This document shows, piece by piece, positions 1 through 6,181 of a DNA stretch of 7,768 nt; within the stretch, counting starts at the first letter, position 1; the number at the start of each line of letters is the position of its first letter. The notes below the pieces were generated by a model. It was not told the DNA's origin. It did not search any database and saw nothing but the letters and a program-made list of their open reading frames with translations. A program made the position numbers and the translations under genes. Source of the stretch: Thermoproteota archaeon (GTDB taxonomy: Archaea > Korarchaeota > Korarchaeia > B14-G2); contig QMWA01000080.1 of assembly GCA_003661385.1 (NCBI GenBank), forward strand, positions 1 through 7,768. Reading direction: 5' to 3'.

Positions 1-24
1 CCGCTGTAGCAGCTGCTACAGCGG
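1..24. repeat. Perfect 24-base palindrome
   Basis: The half-site CCGCTGTAGCAG at 1-12 is followed without spacer by its exact reverse complement at 13-24. It lies inside the coding end of the UPF0016 gene, over codons for Ala-Val-Ala-Ala-Ala-Thr-Ala. It abuts the window edge, so it may extend further left. An alanine run with mixed GCT/GCA codons favours such symmetry, so a function is not implied. Confidence 0.85.
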
Positions 25-131
25 CTGTTGGGGGCAAGCTCTGCGAGAGGGTCCCTGAGAGGCCTCTGATGCTCGCTTCCTCAGCCCTCTTCATTGCAGC
101 AGGCATGCTCACAGCTCTCGGCGTCCTCTAG
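3..131 (+). CDS. C-terminal end of a UPF0016 (TMEM165/Gdt1-like) cation transporter, partial
   Basis: An open plus-strand frame enters from the left edge and ends at TAG 129-131, giving 42 residues. It reads as an Ala-rich end of one helix, a short basic/acidic loop (GGKLCERVPERPL, residues 10-22 of the fragment), then a final hydrophobic helix (LASSALFIAAGMLTALGVL). The pattern 'G-KL-ER-PER-L---ASALF---G--T' is the usual ending of UPF0016 proteins, small six-helix membrane proteins whose studied members exchange Mn2+ or Ca2+ for H+. The two ExGD(K/R)(T/S) motifs that define the family would lie upstream and are not visible, so the family call rests on the tail alone. The gene converges on the MFS gene and their 3' ends overlap by 23 bases (109-131). 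No T-rich terminator separates them. Another small multi-helix transporter, such as a LysE-type exporter, is the main alternative. Confidence 0.6.
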   Translation, partial: AVAAATAAVGGKLCERVPERPLMLASSALFIAAGMLTALGVL

Positions 132-1284
132 CAGAGGCAGCCCTCAGCCTGCTCCACGAGGCCAGTATCAAGGCCAAGCAGACCACATTCACTGCAGTTG
201 AGAGGGCTAGAGTCCTGTCGTAGCCTATCTCCTCCATTATGAAGCCTACAGCAAGGTTCCCTGCTGACCCTGACAGTGCTCGTATGCTCGCTATGGTGCT
301 CATGGTGAAAGCTCTCTCACTCTGGCTTGAGACCCTAGCTGCAAGAGACTCTGACGCTATCCAGTAGAGGATGCCGATAGGCACCATCCAGAGGGCTACG
401 AAGGCAGCTGGGCTCTGTATCACAGCTAAGGCAGGAAGGTAGAGCATGTATGCTAGGGTGGATGCCAGAAGAGCCTTGAGCTCGCCAGCCTTCTCAACCA
501 GCCTGCCATACAGGGGGGCAGCTAGGAAAGCCCCCATGCCAGCTGTGCTCAGCGAGGCTGTAAGCAGGGGCTTAGACCTCGAGAGGAGCTCATACATCTT
601 GAGAGTGCAGGGGAGGTTCATGAAAGCCCCTCTGACAGCTGACGTAGCCACCAGGGCTGAGATAAGCCAGCCTCCCCTCGGCATCCTCAAGCTGAAGGCC
701 TCTCTTAAGGCCCTCTTGAAGCTCGGGTGCTTGAGCTCAGGGTGCTCCTCGTAGCCTAAGCTTACCAGCAGGGCTGCAGCGAGGGAGCCAGCTGCCCCCA
801 CTGCGAACGCAGCGGTCATCCCAAGCTTCTCGACGAAGTACCCGCTTATGAAGCCTCCAGCTGTAGACGAGGCCATTACAGCAAGCCTGAAGTCACCTAG
901 CGTCGCTGCAACCCTGCTGGAAACCGAGGTCACAGCTGCTGTAAGCGGGCCAGAGGCCAGCGTCAGAATAGAGGCAGCAATGGAGACCTCAAGGTAGAAG
1001 ACTGGGTCAGCTGACCCAGCTATGTACACCAGGAGTATAGCCAGGGAGGTCAGGTAGCCAGCTACTATGAAGGGCTTCCTAGCCCTCAGCTGGTCGCTTA
1101 GAGAGCTCCAGAACCTAGATGAGAAGAAGGAGATCATGGGAGGGGCTGCTCCCAGGCACCCGAGGAGCCTCAGCGAGGCCCCGAGGTCATACAGGTAAAC
1201 GCTGAAGACAGCTCCATATATGCTGTTTGAAAAGGCTCTAATGGAGGCAGCTGATGCTAGAGCAGCGAAGTTACGCCTGGACAC
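109..1284 (-). CDS. Major facilitator superfamily (MFS) transporter, substrate unknown
   Basis: A 391-residue integral membrane protein with about 12 hydrophobic segments, the usual MFS length. The loop after TM2 carries a degenerate motif A (SSLSDQLRARKPF, about residues 60-72, with Asp64 and Arg66/Arg68/Arg69/Lys70). The matching loop in the second half (PLYGRLVEKAG, 257-267) repeats it, showing the two six-helix halves. A basic, hydrophilic central loop lies at about 178-204. The start is GTG at 1284, supported by a GGTGGGG ribosome binding site (1287-1293) and a TATA box about 40 bases upstream. The gap to the dedA-family gene upstream is 44 bases, but it has its own promoter, so it need not be co-transcribed. 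Its 3' end overlaps the convergent UPF0016 gene by 23 bases. It resembles prokaryotic drug- or metabolite-efflux MFS proteins in general layout. Nothing seen fixes the substrate or direction of transport. Confidence 0.85.
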   Translation of the reverse strand: MSRRNFAALASAASIRAFSNSIYGAVFSVYLYDLGASLRLLGCLGAAPPMISFFSSRFWSSLSDQLRARKPFIVAGYLTSLAILLVYIAGSADPVFYLEVSIAASILTLASGPLTAAVTSVSSRVAATLGDFRLAVMASSTAGGFISGYFVEKLGMTAAFAVGAAGSLAAALLVSLGYEEHPELKHPSFKRALREAFSLRMPRGGWLISALVATSAVRGAFMNLPCTLKMYELLSRSKPLLTASLSTAGMGAFLAAPLYGRLVEKAGELKALLASTLAYMLYLPALAVIQSPAAFVALWMVPIGILYWIASESLAARVSSQSERAFTMSTIASIRALSGSAGNLAVGFIMEEIGYDRTLALSTAVNVVCLALILASWSRLRAASARGRREL

Positions 1285-1286
1285 AG

Positions 1287-1293
1287 CCCCACC
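1287..1293 (-). promoter_or_regulatory. Ribosome binding site deciding the GTG start of the MFS gene
   Basis: GGTGGGG on the minus strand ends two bases before the GTG at 1284-1282. It partly matches the GAGGTGA complement of the archaeal 16S 3' end and supports the GTG rather than a later ATG as the start. Confidence 0.6.
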
Positions 1294-1319
1294 TGAGGCA
1301 GGGGGTGTACACGCGCAGG

Positions 1320-1332
1320 TACTTAAACTTAC
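1320..1332 (-). promoter_or_regulatory. Archaeal TATA/BRE-like promoter for the MFS gene
   Basis: The minus strand reads GTAAG-TTTAAGTA. The TTTAAGTA box (1327-1320) is centred about 39 bases upstream of the GTG start. A transcript starting about 26 bases downstream, near 1297, would carry a leader of roughly 13 bases, just enough for the GGTGGGG ribosome binding site. The BRE-like part overlaps the stop codon (1331-1329) of the preceding dedA-family gene. Confidence 0.6.
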
Positions 1333-1967
1333 GCGCTCTCCTCCGCACCGCTAGACCAGCTCTTAGCGTGCCTGTAGAGCACATAGATCACAAGAGGCGC
1401 AGCTAAGAGGGCAGCTAGCTCGAGGTCCTCGGTTAGCTCCATGACCTTGCTCCAGTATGGCCCCAGCCTGTAGCCAGCATAGGCTAGCATGTAGCACCAT
1501 GGCAGAGAGCCTACCAGGGTGTACAGCGAGAACCTAGTTAGGTTCATCCTCCCCATGCCAGCTGGGAAGGCTATCACAGTCCTCACAACAGGCAGAAGGC
1601 GTGAGATCAGCACAGCAGCGCTCCCATACCTCCTGAAGAACTCCTCAGCAAGCTCAAGGTGCCTCCTGCTCAGCATGAGGTAGCGGCCATACCTCTCCAC
1701 AAACCTCCTTCCACCATAGAGGCCAGCATAGTAGGCTAGCAGAGAGCCTAGCAGGTTGCCTACAGCACCAGCTAGCGTGACAGCAGCGAGGCTAAGCTCA
1801 CCTAGGTAAGCCAGGTACCCTGCAAACGGCATAACGACCTCGCTGGGGACAGGCATCAGGGCGCTCTCGAGAGCCATCAGGAAGCCGACAGCTACATACC
1901 CTCCAGTGGATATGAGCTCCAACACAGCTTCAGCTATGGCCCTAAGCAAGCCAGTCTTCGGGATCAT
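1329..1967 (-). CDS. DedA/SNARE-associated family (VTT domain) membrane protein
   Basis: A 212-residue membrane protein of normal DedA length. Residues 34-53 carry the family's first re-entrant region, with Glu34 and the PVPSEVVMPFAGYLA stretch. Residues 67-88 hold the glycine-spaced helix GAVGNLLGSLLAYYAGLYGG. Residues 107-147 hold the second conserved block: EFFRRYG, then SRLLPVVRT with Arg123, Pro126 and Arg129, then PAGMGRMNLTRF. A hydrophobic C-terminal helix follows at about 183-197, with a charged tail. Family members are linked to lipid scrambling or undecaprenyl/polyprenyl-phosphate flipping and to proton-gradient maintenance in bacteria; the archaeal role is unsettled. The frame is open upstream to a GTG at 1991 (220 residues), but that codon abuts the TATA box. 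The ATG at 1967 lies 27 bases from the box centre, as expected for a leaderless transcript, and is preferred. Confidence 0.85.
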   Translation of the reverse strand: MIPKTGLLRAIAEAVLELISTGGYVAVGFLMALESALMPVPSEVVMPFAGYLAYLGELSLAAVTLAGAVGNLLGSLLAYYAGLYGGRRFVERYGRYLMLSRRHLELAEEFFRRYGSAAVLISRLLPVVRTVIAFPAGMGRMNLTRFSLYTLVGSLPWCYMLAYAGYRLGPYWSKVMELTEDLELAALLAAPLVIYVLYRHAKSWSSGAEESA

Positions 1968-1990
1968 GAAGGTCATGGGGCATGAAGGCA

Positions 1991-2004
1991 CTTTTAAAGC
2001 TTAC
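1991..2004 (-). promoter_or_regulatory. Archaeal TATA/BRE-like promoter for the dedA-family gene
   Basis: The minus strand reads GTAAGC-TTTAAAAG. The box TTTAAAAG (1998-1991) is centred about 27 bases before the ATG at 1967, which places the predicted transcript start on or beside the start codon. It is the best TATA match in the window. Confidence 0.7.
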
Positions 2005-2016
2005 CAGAAGCAGCTT

Positions 2017-2039
2017 AAGCACCTCAGAGCAGGGTGCTT
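2017..2039. other. Short inverted repeat in the spacer between the racemase-family and dedA-family genes
   Basis: AAGCACC (2017-2023) and GGTGCTT (2033-2039) form a perfect 7-bp stem with a 9-base loop. It lies about 70 bases past the stop of the racemase-family gene and about 20 bases before the next TATA box. There is no T-run after it on the minus strand, so it is not a convincing terminator. The rest of the spacer (1968-2108) contains an AGCTGAGG direct repeat (2054-2061 and 2100-2107) and no credible gene. Confidence 0.35.
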
Positions 2040-2108
2040 GCTAGCGGGTAGCCAGCTGAGGAGCATGGCAGCACTGGGCACGAGCAGGATCGGGCACTGA
2101 GCTGAGGG

Positions 2109-2822
2109 CTAGAGCAGCTGCATCAGTGTTCCCAGCTGCAGCTTTACTTCCCTGATCTTGAGGTGCTTGAGAGCAGCCCACAGGGAGGCTTGGTTGCTTG
2201 TCACCACAGGCTTCCCTAGGTCTCGCTCAAGCTTCTCGATCACCTCGAATGTCCTGAAGTTTGTGCAGCTTATAAAGACCGCGTGCGCTTCTGGTGAATC
2301 GACTTCCTTAGCTAGCTGGTAGGCTACGTGGGGTGGTAGCTTGCCTATCTCCGTGTTGTCCCTTATTCCGAGGCCTCTCATCTCCACTACTCTGAAGCCG
2401 CTTGCCTCTAGGAACTCCTTCTCACGCCTGTCTAGCTCCTCTATGTATGGTGTCGCGACTGCTATGGACGAGGCTCCAACTGCCTTCAGCGCCTGGACTA
2501 CTGCTGTTGCTGTTGCTACTACAGGGCAGCTTGCTATGCTAGAGAGGCGCCTGGACAGCTGGGTGTCGTGGCCGGGGCCCTTGACCAGGCTCCCTGTTGT
2601 GCACCCGTAGACTATGACATCGACTCTGGCATCTGATAGCTGGAGCGCAGCTTCCTCAGCGTGCTCCTCCATCTCGAGCAAGCCTTCTACAGTGACTTCC
2701 CTCAGCCTCATCCTGGCTGTGTGCACTGAGACGCCTTCTGGAGCTGCTGCTGTGAGCTCAGGCTCCATCGTCGTGTTTGAGGACGGGACTATCAGGCCTA
2801 TCCTGCCTCTCCACCCGTGCAT
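2109..2822 (-). CDS. Maleate isomerase / Asp-Glu-hydantoin racemase superfamily enzyme
   Basis: A 237-residue cytoplasmic enzyme of the cofactor-independent two-cysteine racemase superfamily, closest in motif layout to maleate cis-trans isomerase and arylmalonate decarboxylase. The N-terminal motif IVPSSNTTMEPE (11-22) is the hallmark of that branch. The first catalytic cysteine is Cys74 in YGCTTGS (72-78) and the second is Cys186 in SCTNFRT (185-191). TSNQASLWAALK (208-219) is the usual C-terminal active-site helix. Both cysteines are present, which fits an isomerase or racemase rather than a decarboxylase, where one position is glycine. It is the last cistron after livF, starting at an ATG that shares its A with the livF stop (TGATG at 2824-2820), with a weak GGGGAT upstream. 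Its place behind an amino acid importer and a HyuB gene suggests it acts on the imported compound. Maleate isomerase, hydantoin racemase and EutA-like roles all remain open. Confidence 0.85.
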   Translation of the reverse strand: MHGWRGRIGLIVPSSNTTMEPELTAAAPEGVSVHTARMRLREVTVEGLLEMEEHAEEAALQLSDARVDVIVYGCTTGSLVKGPGHDTQLSRRLSSIASCPVVATATAVVQALKAVGASSIAVATPYIEELDRREKEFLEASGFRVVEMRGLGIRDNTEIGKLPPHVAYQLAKEVDSPEAHAVFISCTNFRTFEVIEKLERDLGKPVVTSNQASLWAALKHLKIREVKLQLGTLMQLL

Positions 2823-3532
2823 CAGATCCCCAGGTAAGCTCTCTTCACCTCCTCGTCTCTCAGCAGCTCCTCTCCAGAGCCCTCCTTGACTATCCTACCA
2901 GTCTCTATTATGTATGCTCTGTCAGCTATCCTGAGAGCGTGGTGGACGTTCTGCTCCACCAGGAGCACGGTGTAGCCTTCGTCTCTCAGCGTCTTCACGA
3001 GCTCGAGGACCTCAAGGGCGAGCTTTGGAGCCAGCCCTAGGCTCGGCTCGTCTAGCATGAGGAGCTCAGGCCTCATGACGAGGCCCCTGGCTATGGCCAG
3101 CATCTGCTGCTCTCCTCCGCTCAGGGTCCCAGCTAGCTGGCTGCTCCTCTCCTTGAGGACTGGGAAGAGCCTGTAAACTGTTTCCAGCGACTCGCTTAGC
3201 CTGCTCCTGGCCCTCTTGGTGTAGGCTGCCACCTTGAGGTTCTCTAGGACTGTCATCCAGGGGAACAGCTGCCTGCCCTCTGGTATGTGGGCTATCCCCA
3301 GCTCAGCTATCTTGTGTGGCGGCAGCTTGGTGAGCTCTACCCCTTTAAACCTTATTGAGCCGCTCCTCGGCCTGAGAACTCCTGATATCGTCTTCAGGGT
3401 TGTCGTCTTGCCGGCGCCATTGGCGCCTAGCAGAGCTACTATCTCGTGCTCCTCTATGCTGAAGCTCAGGTCCCAGAGGACGTGCATGTCCCCATAGTAG
3501 ACGTTGAGGTTACTCACCTCAAGCATAGGCAT
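2822..3532 (-). CDS. livF: Branched-chain amino acid-type ABC importer, ATP-binding subunit LivF
   Basis: A 236-residue ABC ATPase, the normal LivF length, on the cytoplasmic face of the importer with LivG. Visible motifs are Walker A GANGAGKTT (36-44, Lys42), Q-loop PEGRQLF (84-90, Gln88), signature TLSGGEQQ (136-143), Walker B LLMLDEP (157-163, Glu162), D-loop SLGLAP (164-169) and the switch region LLVEQN (190-195). The switch residue is Gln194 rather than His, which is common in LivF proteins. The 'IPEGRQLFPWMTVLENL' stretch is typical of LivF and separates it from LivG. The start ATG overlaps the livG stop as TGATG (3534-3530) and is preceded by GAGGTGGTG inside the end of livG, so translation is probably coupled. 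A second in-frame ATG two codons later is possible. The stop overlaps the start of the racemase-family gene in the same way. Confidence 0.95.
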   Translation of the reverse strand: MPMLEVSNLNVYYGDMHVLWDLSFSIEEHEIVALLGANGAGKTTTLKTISGVLRPRSGSIRFKGVELTKLPPHKIAELGIAHIPEGRQLFPWMTVLENLKVAAYTKRARSRLSESLETVYRLFPVLKERSSQLAGTLSGGEQQMLAIARGLVMRPELLMLDEPSLGLAPKLALEVLELVKTLRDEGYTVLLVEQNVHHALRIADRAYIIETGRIVKEGSGEELLRDEEVKRAYLGI

Positions 3533-4251
3533 CAGAACACCACCTCACCTAGGTATGCTTCTATAACCCTTCTGTCGCTAGCCACCTCACTGGGTGTTCC
3601 CTCAGCTAGCTTGCTGCCGTGGTGCAAGACAATCACCCTCTGTGATATCGTCATGACAGCTCTCATGACGTGCTCTACCATTAGTATGGTCTTGCCAGCT
3701 GAGTTTATCTGCCTGAGAAGCTCCAGGAGGGAGTCCACTTCCCTCGGGTTCAGGCCTGCAGCGACCTCGTCTAGCAGAAGGAGCTTTGGGTCTATTGCGA
3801 GCGCCCTTGAGAGCTCTAGCCTCTTCCTCTCCACCAAGTTGAGGGCTGAGGCCTTCAGCATCCTCTTCTCATGGAGGCCTGTGAACTCCAGGACCTCAGA
3901 TGCCCTCTCCTTGGCTTCGCTTAGGCTGCTGGACTTGAGGAGCGCTGCTGTCACAACGTTCTCCAGGACAGTGAGGTTGAGTAGAGGCTTTACTATCTGG
4001 AATGTTCTGCCTATCCCGAGCTTAGCTATGGTGTAAGGGGGCTTACCCGTTATGTCCCTGCCCATGAAGAGGACTCTGCCAGCTTCAGGCTTGTAGAACC
4101 CTGATATCACGTTGAACAGGGTTGTCTTCCCTGCTCCATTCGGGCCTATGAGCCCGACTATCTCGCCCTCATCTATGCTGAATGAGACGCTGTTCACCGC
4201 CACCAGCCCACCGAACCTCTTAGTCACATCCCTCACTTCCAGCAGCGGCAT
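3532..4251 (-). CDS. livG: Branched-chain amino acid-type ABC importer, ATP-binding subunit LivG
   Basis: A 239-residue ABC ATPase, partner of LivF. Motifs are Walker A GPNGAGKTT (36-44, Lys42), Q-loop GRTFQ (81-85), Walker B LLLLDEV (157-163, Glu162), ALA-GLNP D-loop region (164-169) and the His switch MVEH (191-194, His194). FGGLVAVN near the N-terminus and GIGRTFQI are typical LivG features. The signature stretch is unusual: LNLVERKRLELSRAL (137-151) replaces LS(G/Y)GQ, lacking the serine and both glycines of the canonical motif. Degenerate signatures are known in some LivG-like ATPases, so this may be a subfamily trait. The gene begins one base after the livM stop, with AGGTGGT (4255-4261) overlapping that stop as its ribosome binding site. 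Its own stop overlaps the livF start. Confidence 0.95.
   Translation of the reverse strand: MPLLEVRDVTKRFGGLVAVNSVSFSIDEGEIVGLIGPNGAGKTTLFNVISGFYKPEAGRVLFMGRDITGKPPYTIAKLGIGRTFQIVKPLLNLTVLENVVTAALLKSSSLSEAKERASEVLEFTGLHEKRMLKASALNLVERKRLELSRALAIDPKLLLLDEVAAGLNPREVDSLLELLRQINSAGKTILMVEHVMRAVMTISQRVIVLHHGSKLAEGTPSEVASDRRVIEAYLGEVVF
3538..3546 (-). promoter_or_regulatory. Strong ribosome binding site for livF inside livG
   Basis: GAGGTGGTG on the minus strand lies within the last codons of livG, five bases before the livF ATG. It fixes the livF start at 3532 and supports coupled translation of the two ATPase subunits. Confidence 0.7.
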
Positions 4252-4252
4252 C

Positions 4253-5266
4253 CTACCACCTCTCCTTCAGCTTTCTTACGTACCCCTTCTCTTCGAGCCA
4301 GCCTACTATGCCCTCTGGGACACTCAGTGCTATCACCAGGAGGACTACTCCGAGGACAAATACGTGGAGGCCATAATACCTTGGGAACCTTGAGACCACA
4401 TAGACTCTCACGTACTCTGTTATCGGCATGAAGACGAATGCACCTACTAAGGGGCCTATGAACGTGTACATGCCGCCTAGGATCCCAGCTACCACTATAT
4501 ACACAGATATGGTTATGAGGTCGAATACAGCAAACGGGTCGACGAACCTGAACCTGACAGCGTATATCCCACCGCCTACTCCAGTGAAGAACCCGCTGAC
4601 AACCATAGCTATCATCTTGTACTTGAATGGGTTTATGCCCATAGCCATGGCAGCATCCTCGTCCTCCCTTATCGCCTGGAGGTAATAGCCTACTCTGCTG
4701 TTGACAACCCTGTGGAGGACCACGAGCTCAGCTGCCAGGAACAGCATTGCCACATAGCAGTACACGTAGGAGCCTGCGTACTGCAGGTAGTACAGCGCCT
4801 TCTCCCTGGGAACAATGGGAGCCTGTAGCCCAGCAGAGCCGCCAATCCACTTCCAGGGTATGAAGGACAGCCTGAATATCTCAGCTGCAGCTATCGTCGC
4901 CAAGGCAAACCAGTGGCTTCTGAGCCTGAAGAGAGGCACACCTAAGCCTGCTCCAACCAAGGCTGCTACAGCTCCGCCAGCTACTATCCCGATCCAAGGG
5001 GTTATGTCGTAGTACAGCATAAGCACCATGGTTGTATACGCGCCTACGCCGAAGAATATCGCGTGGCCGAAGCTCAGCTGCCCCCCGTAGCCTGAGAGGA
5101 GGTTCCATGCCATGGCTAATATGCCGTACATGAGGCAGAGCAGCAGGGTGTTCGCTGGGAATGGGAGGTCAGCTGCCTTGAACACAGCTGGCGCAGCAGC
5201 CAGCAGAGCTACGGCTGCAGCGGAGAGGAAGCCGAGCGGTGTCTTGAGCAGGCTGGTTAGGCTCAA
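4253..5266 (-). CDS. livM: Branched-chain amino acid-type ABC importer, permease LivM
   Basis: A 337-residue membrane permease that pairs with LivH to form the translocation channel. It has about nine to ten hydrophobic segments. The conserved LivM block NLLSGYGGQLSFGHAIFFG lies at 55-73. The cytoplasmic coupling (EAA-like) loop at 198-236 contains AIREDEDAAMAMGINPFKYK and then SGFFTGVGGGIYA. The protein closes with VPEGIVGWLEE (316-326) and a basic tail. The start is TTG at 5266: no ATG occurs until well inside the first conserved helices, and a GAGGTG site lies five bases upstream. The gene starts nine bases after the livH stop and ends one base before livG, so it sits mid-operon. Confidence 0.93.
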   Translation of the reverse strand: MSLTSLLKTPLGFLSAAAVALLAAAPAVFKAADLPFPANTLLLCLMYGILAMAWNLLSGYGGQLSFGHAIFFGVGAYTTMVLMLYYDITPWIGIVAGGAVAALVGAGLGVPLFRLRSHWFALATIAAAEIFRLSFIPWKWIGGSAGLQAPIVPREKALYYLQYAGSYVYCYVAMLFLAAELVVLHRVVNSRVGYYLQAIREDEDAAMAMGINPFKYKMIAMVVSGFFTGVGGGIYAVRFRFVDPFAVFDLITISVYIVVAGILGGMYTFIGPLVGAFVFMPITEYVRVYVVSRFPRYYGLHVFVLGVVLLVIALSVPEGIVGWLEEKGYVRKLKERW

Positions 5267-5271
5267 GTTAG

Positions 5272-5277
5272 CACCTC
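5272..5277 (-). promoter_or_regulatory. Ribosome binding site deciding the TTG start of livM
   Basis: GAGGTG on the minus strand overlaps the livH stop codon (5278-5276) and lies five bases before the TTG at 5266-5264. It is the reason for accepting the rare TTG start. Confidence 0.75.
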
Positions 5278-6151
5278 ACATCCTGGCTCCAAAAAGCCCT
5301 CTAGGCTTGACGAGTATTATTATGATGAAGAGCAGGAAGGCTACTACATCCTTCAGGGTCGGAGAGATGAAGAGAGCGCTAACTGCCTCTGTGACCCCTA
5401 TTATTATCCCGCTTATGTAGGCTCCGAATATGCTGCCGAAGCCGCCGAAGACCACTATGATGAATGCTATCAGGCAGAAGAAGCCGCCCATCTCAGGGTA
5501 TATCGGGAAGAATGTCGACAGCAATGTCCCTCCGACTGCTGAGACGCCTACACCTATGCCGAACGCGAGCATGTACATCCTCCTTATGTCTATGCCCATC
5601 AGGGAGGCAGCCATCCTGTTCTGTGATGTCGCTCTTATCGCCAGCCCCACATACGTCCTTGTGAGGAACAGGTAGAGCAGTGCAGCGACCACAAGCGATA
5701 TGCTGAAGGCTATCGCTCGCGTCAGCGGTATCGTAGTCCAGCTGAACCTGAGGACTGTCCCAGTGTAGCTTGTGACCACTCTCCTGGTGAAGGGGCCGAA
5801 GGCTGCTTCAGCTCCATACCTTATCATCATGAGGACAGCGAATGTTGCTGAGATCTGGCTGACCATGGGCGCCTGGAGTATCCTCTCTATCACTACCCTC
5901 TGGGTCAAGACACCTAGCGCAAAGACCAGTGCAAACGACACTGGGAGGCTGAGCAGGGGGTCTAAGCCTGCTAGCTCGAGGAGCCAGTATGTCGTGAAGG
6001 CCCCTAGCATCATGAAGTCCCCTTGTGCGAAGTTTATGATGTCCATGACACCCCATATCAGGGCTAGGCCCATTGCTATCAGGGAGTACACGCTTCCGAT
6101 GAGGACTCCGCTTACTATAGCTCTAGCTACGTCGGCTAGGCTAACCAGCAT
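5276..6151 (-). CDS. livH: Branched-chain amino acid-type ABC importer, permease LivH
   Basis: A 291-residue permease with about eight hydrophobic segments, the expected LivH length. The N-terminal pattern SGVLIGSVYSLIAMGLALIWG (14-34) leads into INFAQGDFMMLGAF (39-52), the family's best marker. The cytoplasmic coupling loop lies at about 169-200 (GLAIRATSQNRMAASLMGID). The GGFGSIFGAYISG stretch is at 236-248, and the protein ends with the family's VKPRGLFG (281-288). It starts at ATG 6151, 30 bases after livK, without a clear GAGGTG site: only a GGGG tract about 10 bases upstream is seen. This is the weakest translation signal in the operon. It ends nine bases before livM, and its stop overlaps the livM ribosome binding site. 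Confidence 0.94.
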   Translation of the reverse strand: MLVSLADVARAIVSGVLIGSVYSLIAMGLALIWGVMDIINFAQGDFMMLGAFTTYWLLELAGLDPLLSLPVSFALVFALGVLTQRVVIERILQAPMVSQISATFAVLMMIRYGAEAAFGPFTRRVVTSYTGTVLRFSWTTIPLTRAIAFSISLVVAALLYLFLTRTYVGLAIRATSQNRMAASLMGIDIRRMYMLAFGIGVGVSAVGGTLLSTFFPIYPEMGGFFCLIAFIIVVFGGFGSIFGAYISGIIIGVTEAVSALFISPTLKDVVAFLLFIIIILVKPRGLFGARM

Positions 6152-6160
6152 CTTAGCAGC

Positions 6161-6173
6161 CCCAAAATAATTG
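6161..6173 (-). promoter_or_regulatory. AT-rich tract in the livK-livH gap, possible partial terminator
   Basis: The minus strand reads ACAATTATTTTGG between the livK stop and the livH ATG, the most AT-rich spot within the operon. A T-rich run just after the binding protein gene could end part of the transcripts and make livK more abundant than the membrane genes. It is too close to livH (about 15 bases) to serve as its TATA box for a full-length product. Confidence 0.3.
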
Positions 6174-6181
6174 TGGTGGAG

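Noticed and set aside
2017-2039. Hairpin as an intrinsic terminator of the liv operon
   Set aside because: The stem is only 7 bp and no T-run follows on the minus strand; archaeal termination relies mainly on T-rich tracts.
2001-2067. 21-codon minus-strand frame in the spacer (starting with ATG at 2067)
   Set aside because: No ribosome site or TATA box at a fitting distance, and its composition gives no sign of selection.
1906-2100. 64-codon plus-strand frame reaching into the spacer
   Set aside because: Half of it is antisense to the dedA-family gene; the spacer part has no family-like pattern and no promoter on that strand.
1968-2108. Possible tRNA or small RNA in the spacer
   Set aside because: No T-loop GGTTCGA-type block, no cloverleaf pairing and no archaeal box A at a fitting distance were found.
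3446-4036. 196-codon plus-strand open frame opposite livG
   Set aside because: It is antisense to a motif-complete ABC ATPase, has Ser/Leu-rich low-complexity translation and lacks a promoter or ribosome site.
5772-6170. 132-codon plus-strand open frame opposite livH
   Set aside because: It mirrors the reverse of well-conserved permease codons; no recognisable domain or expression signal.
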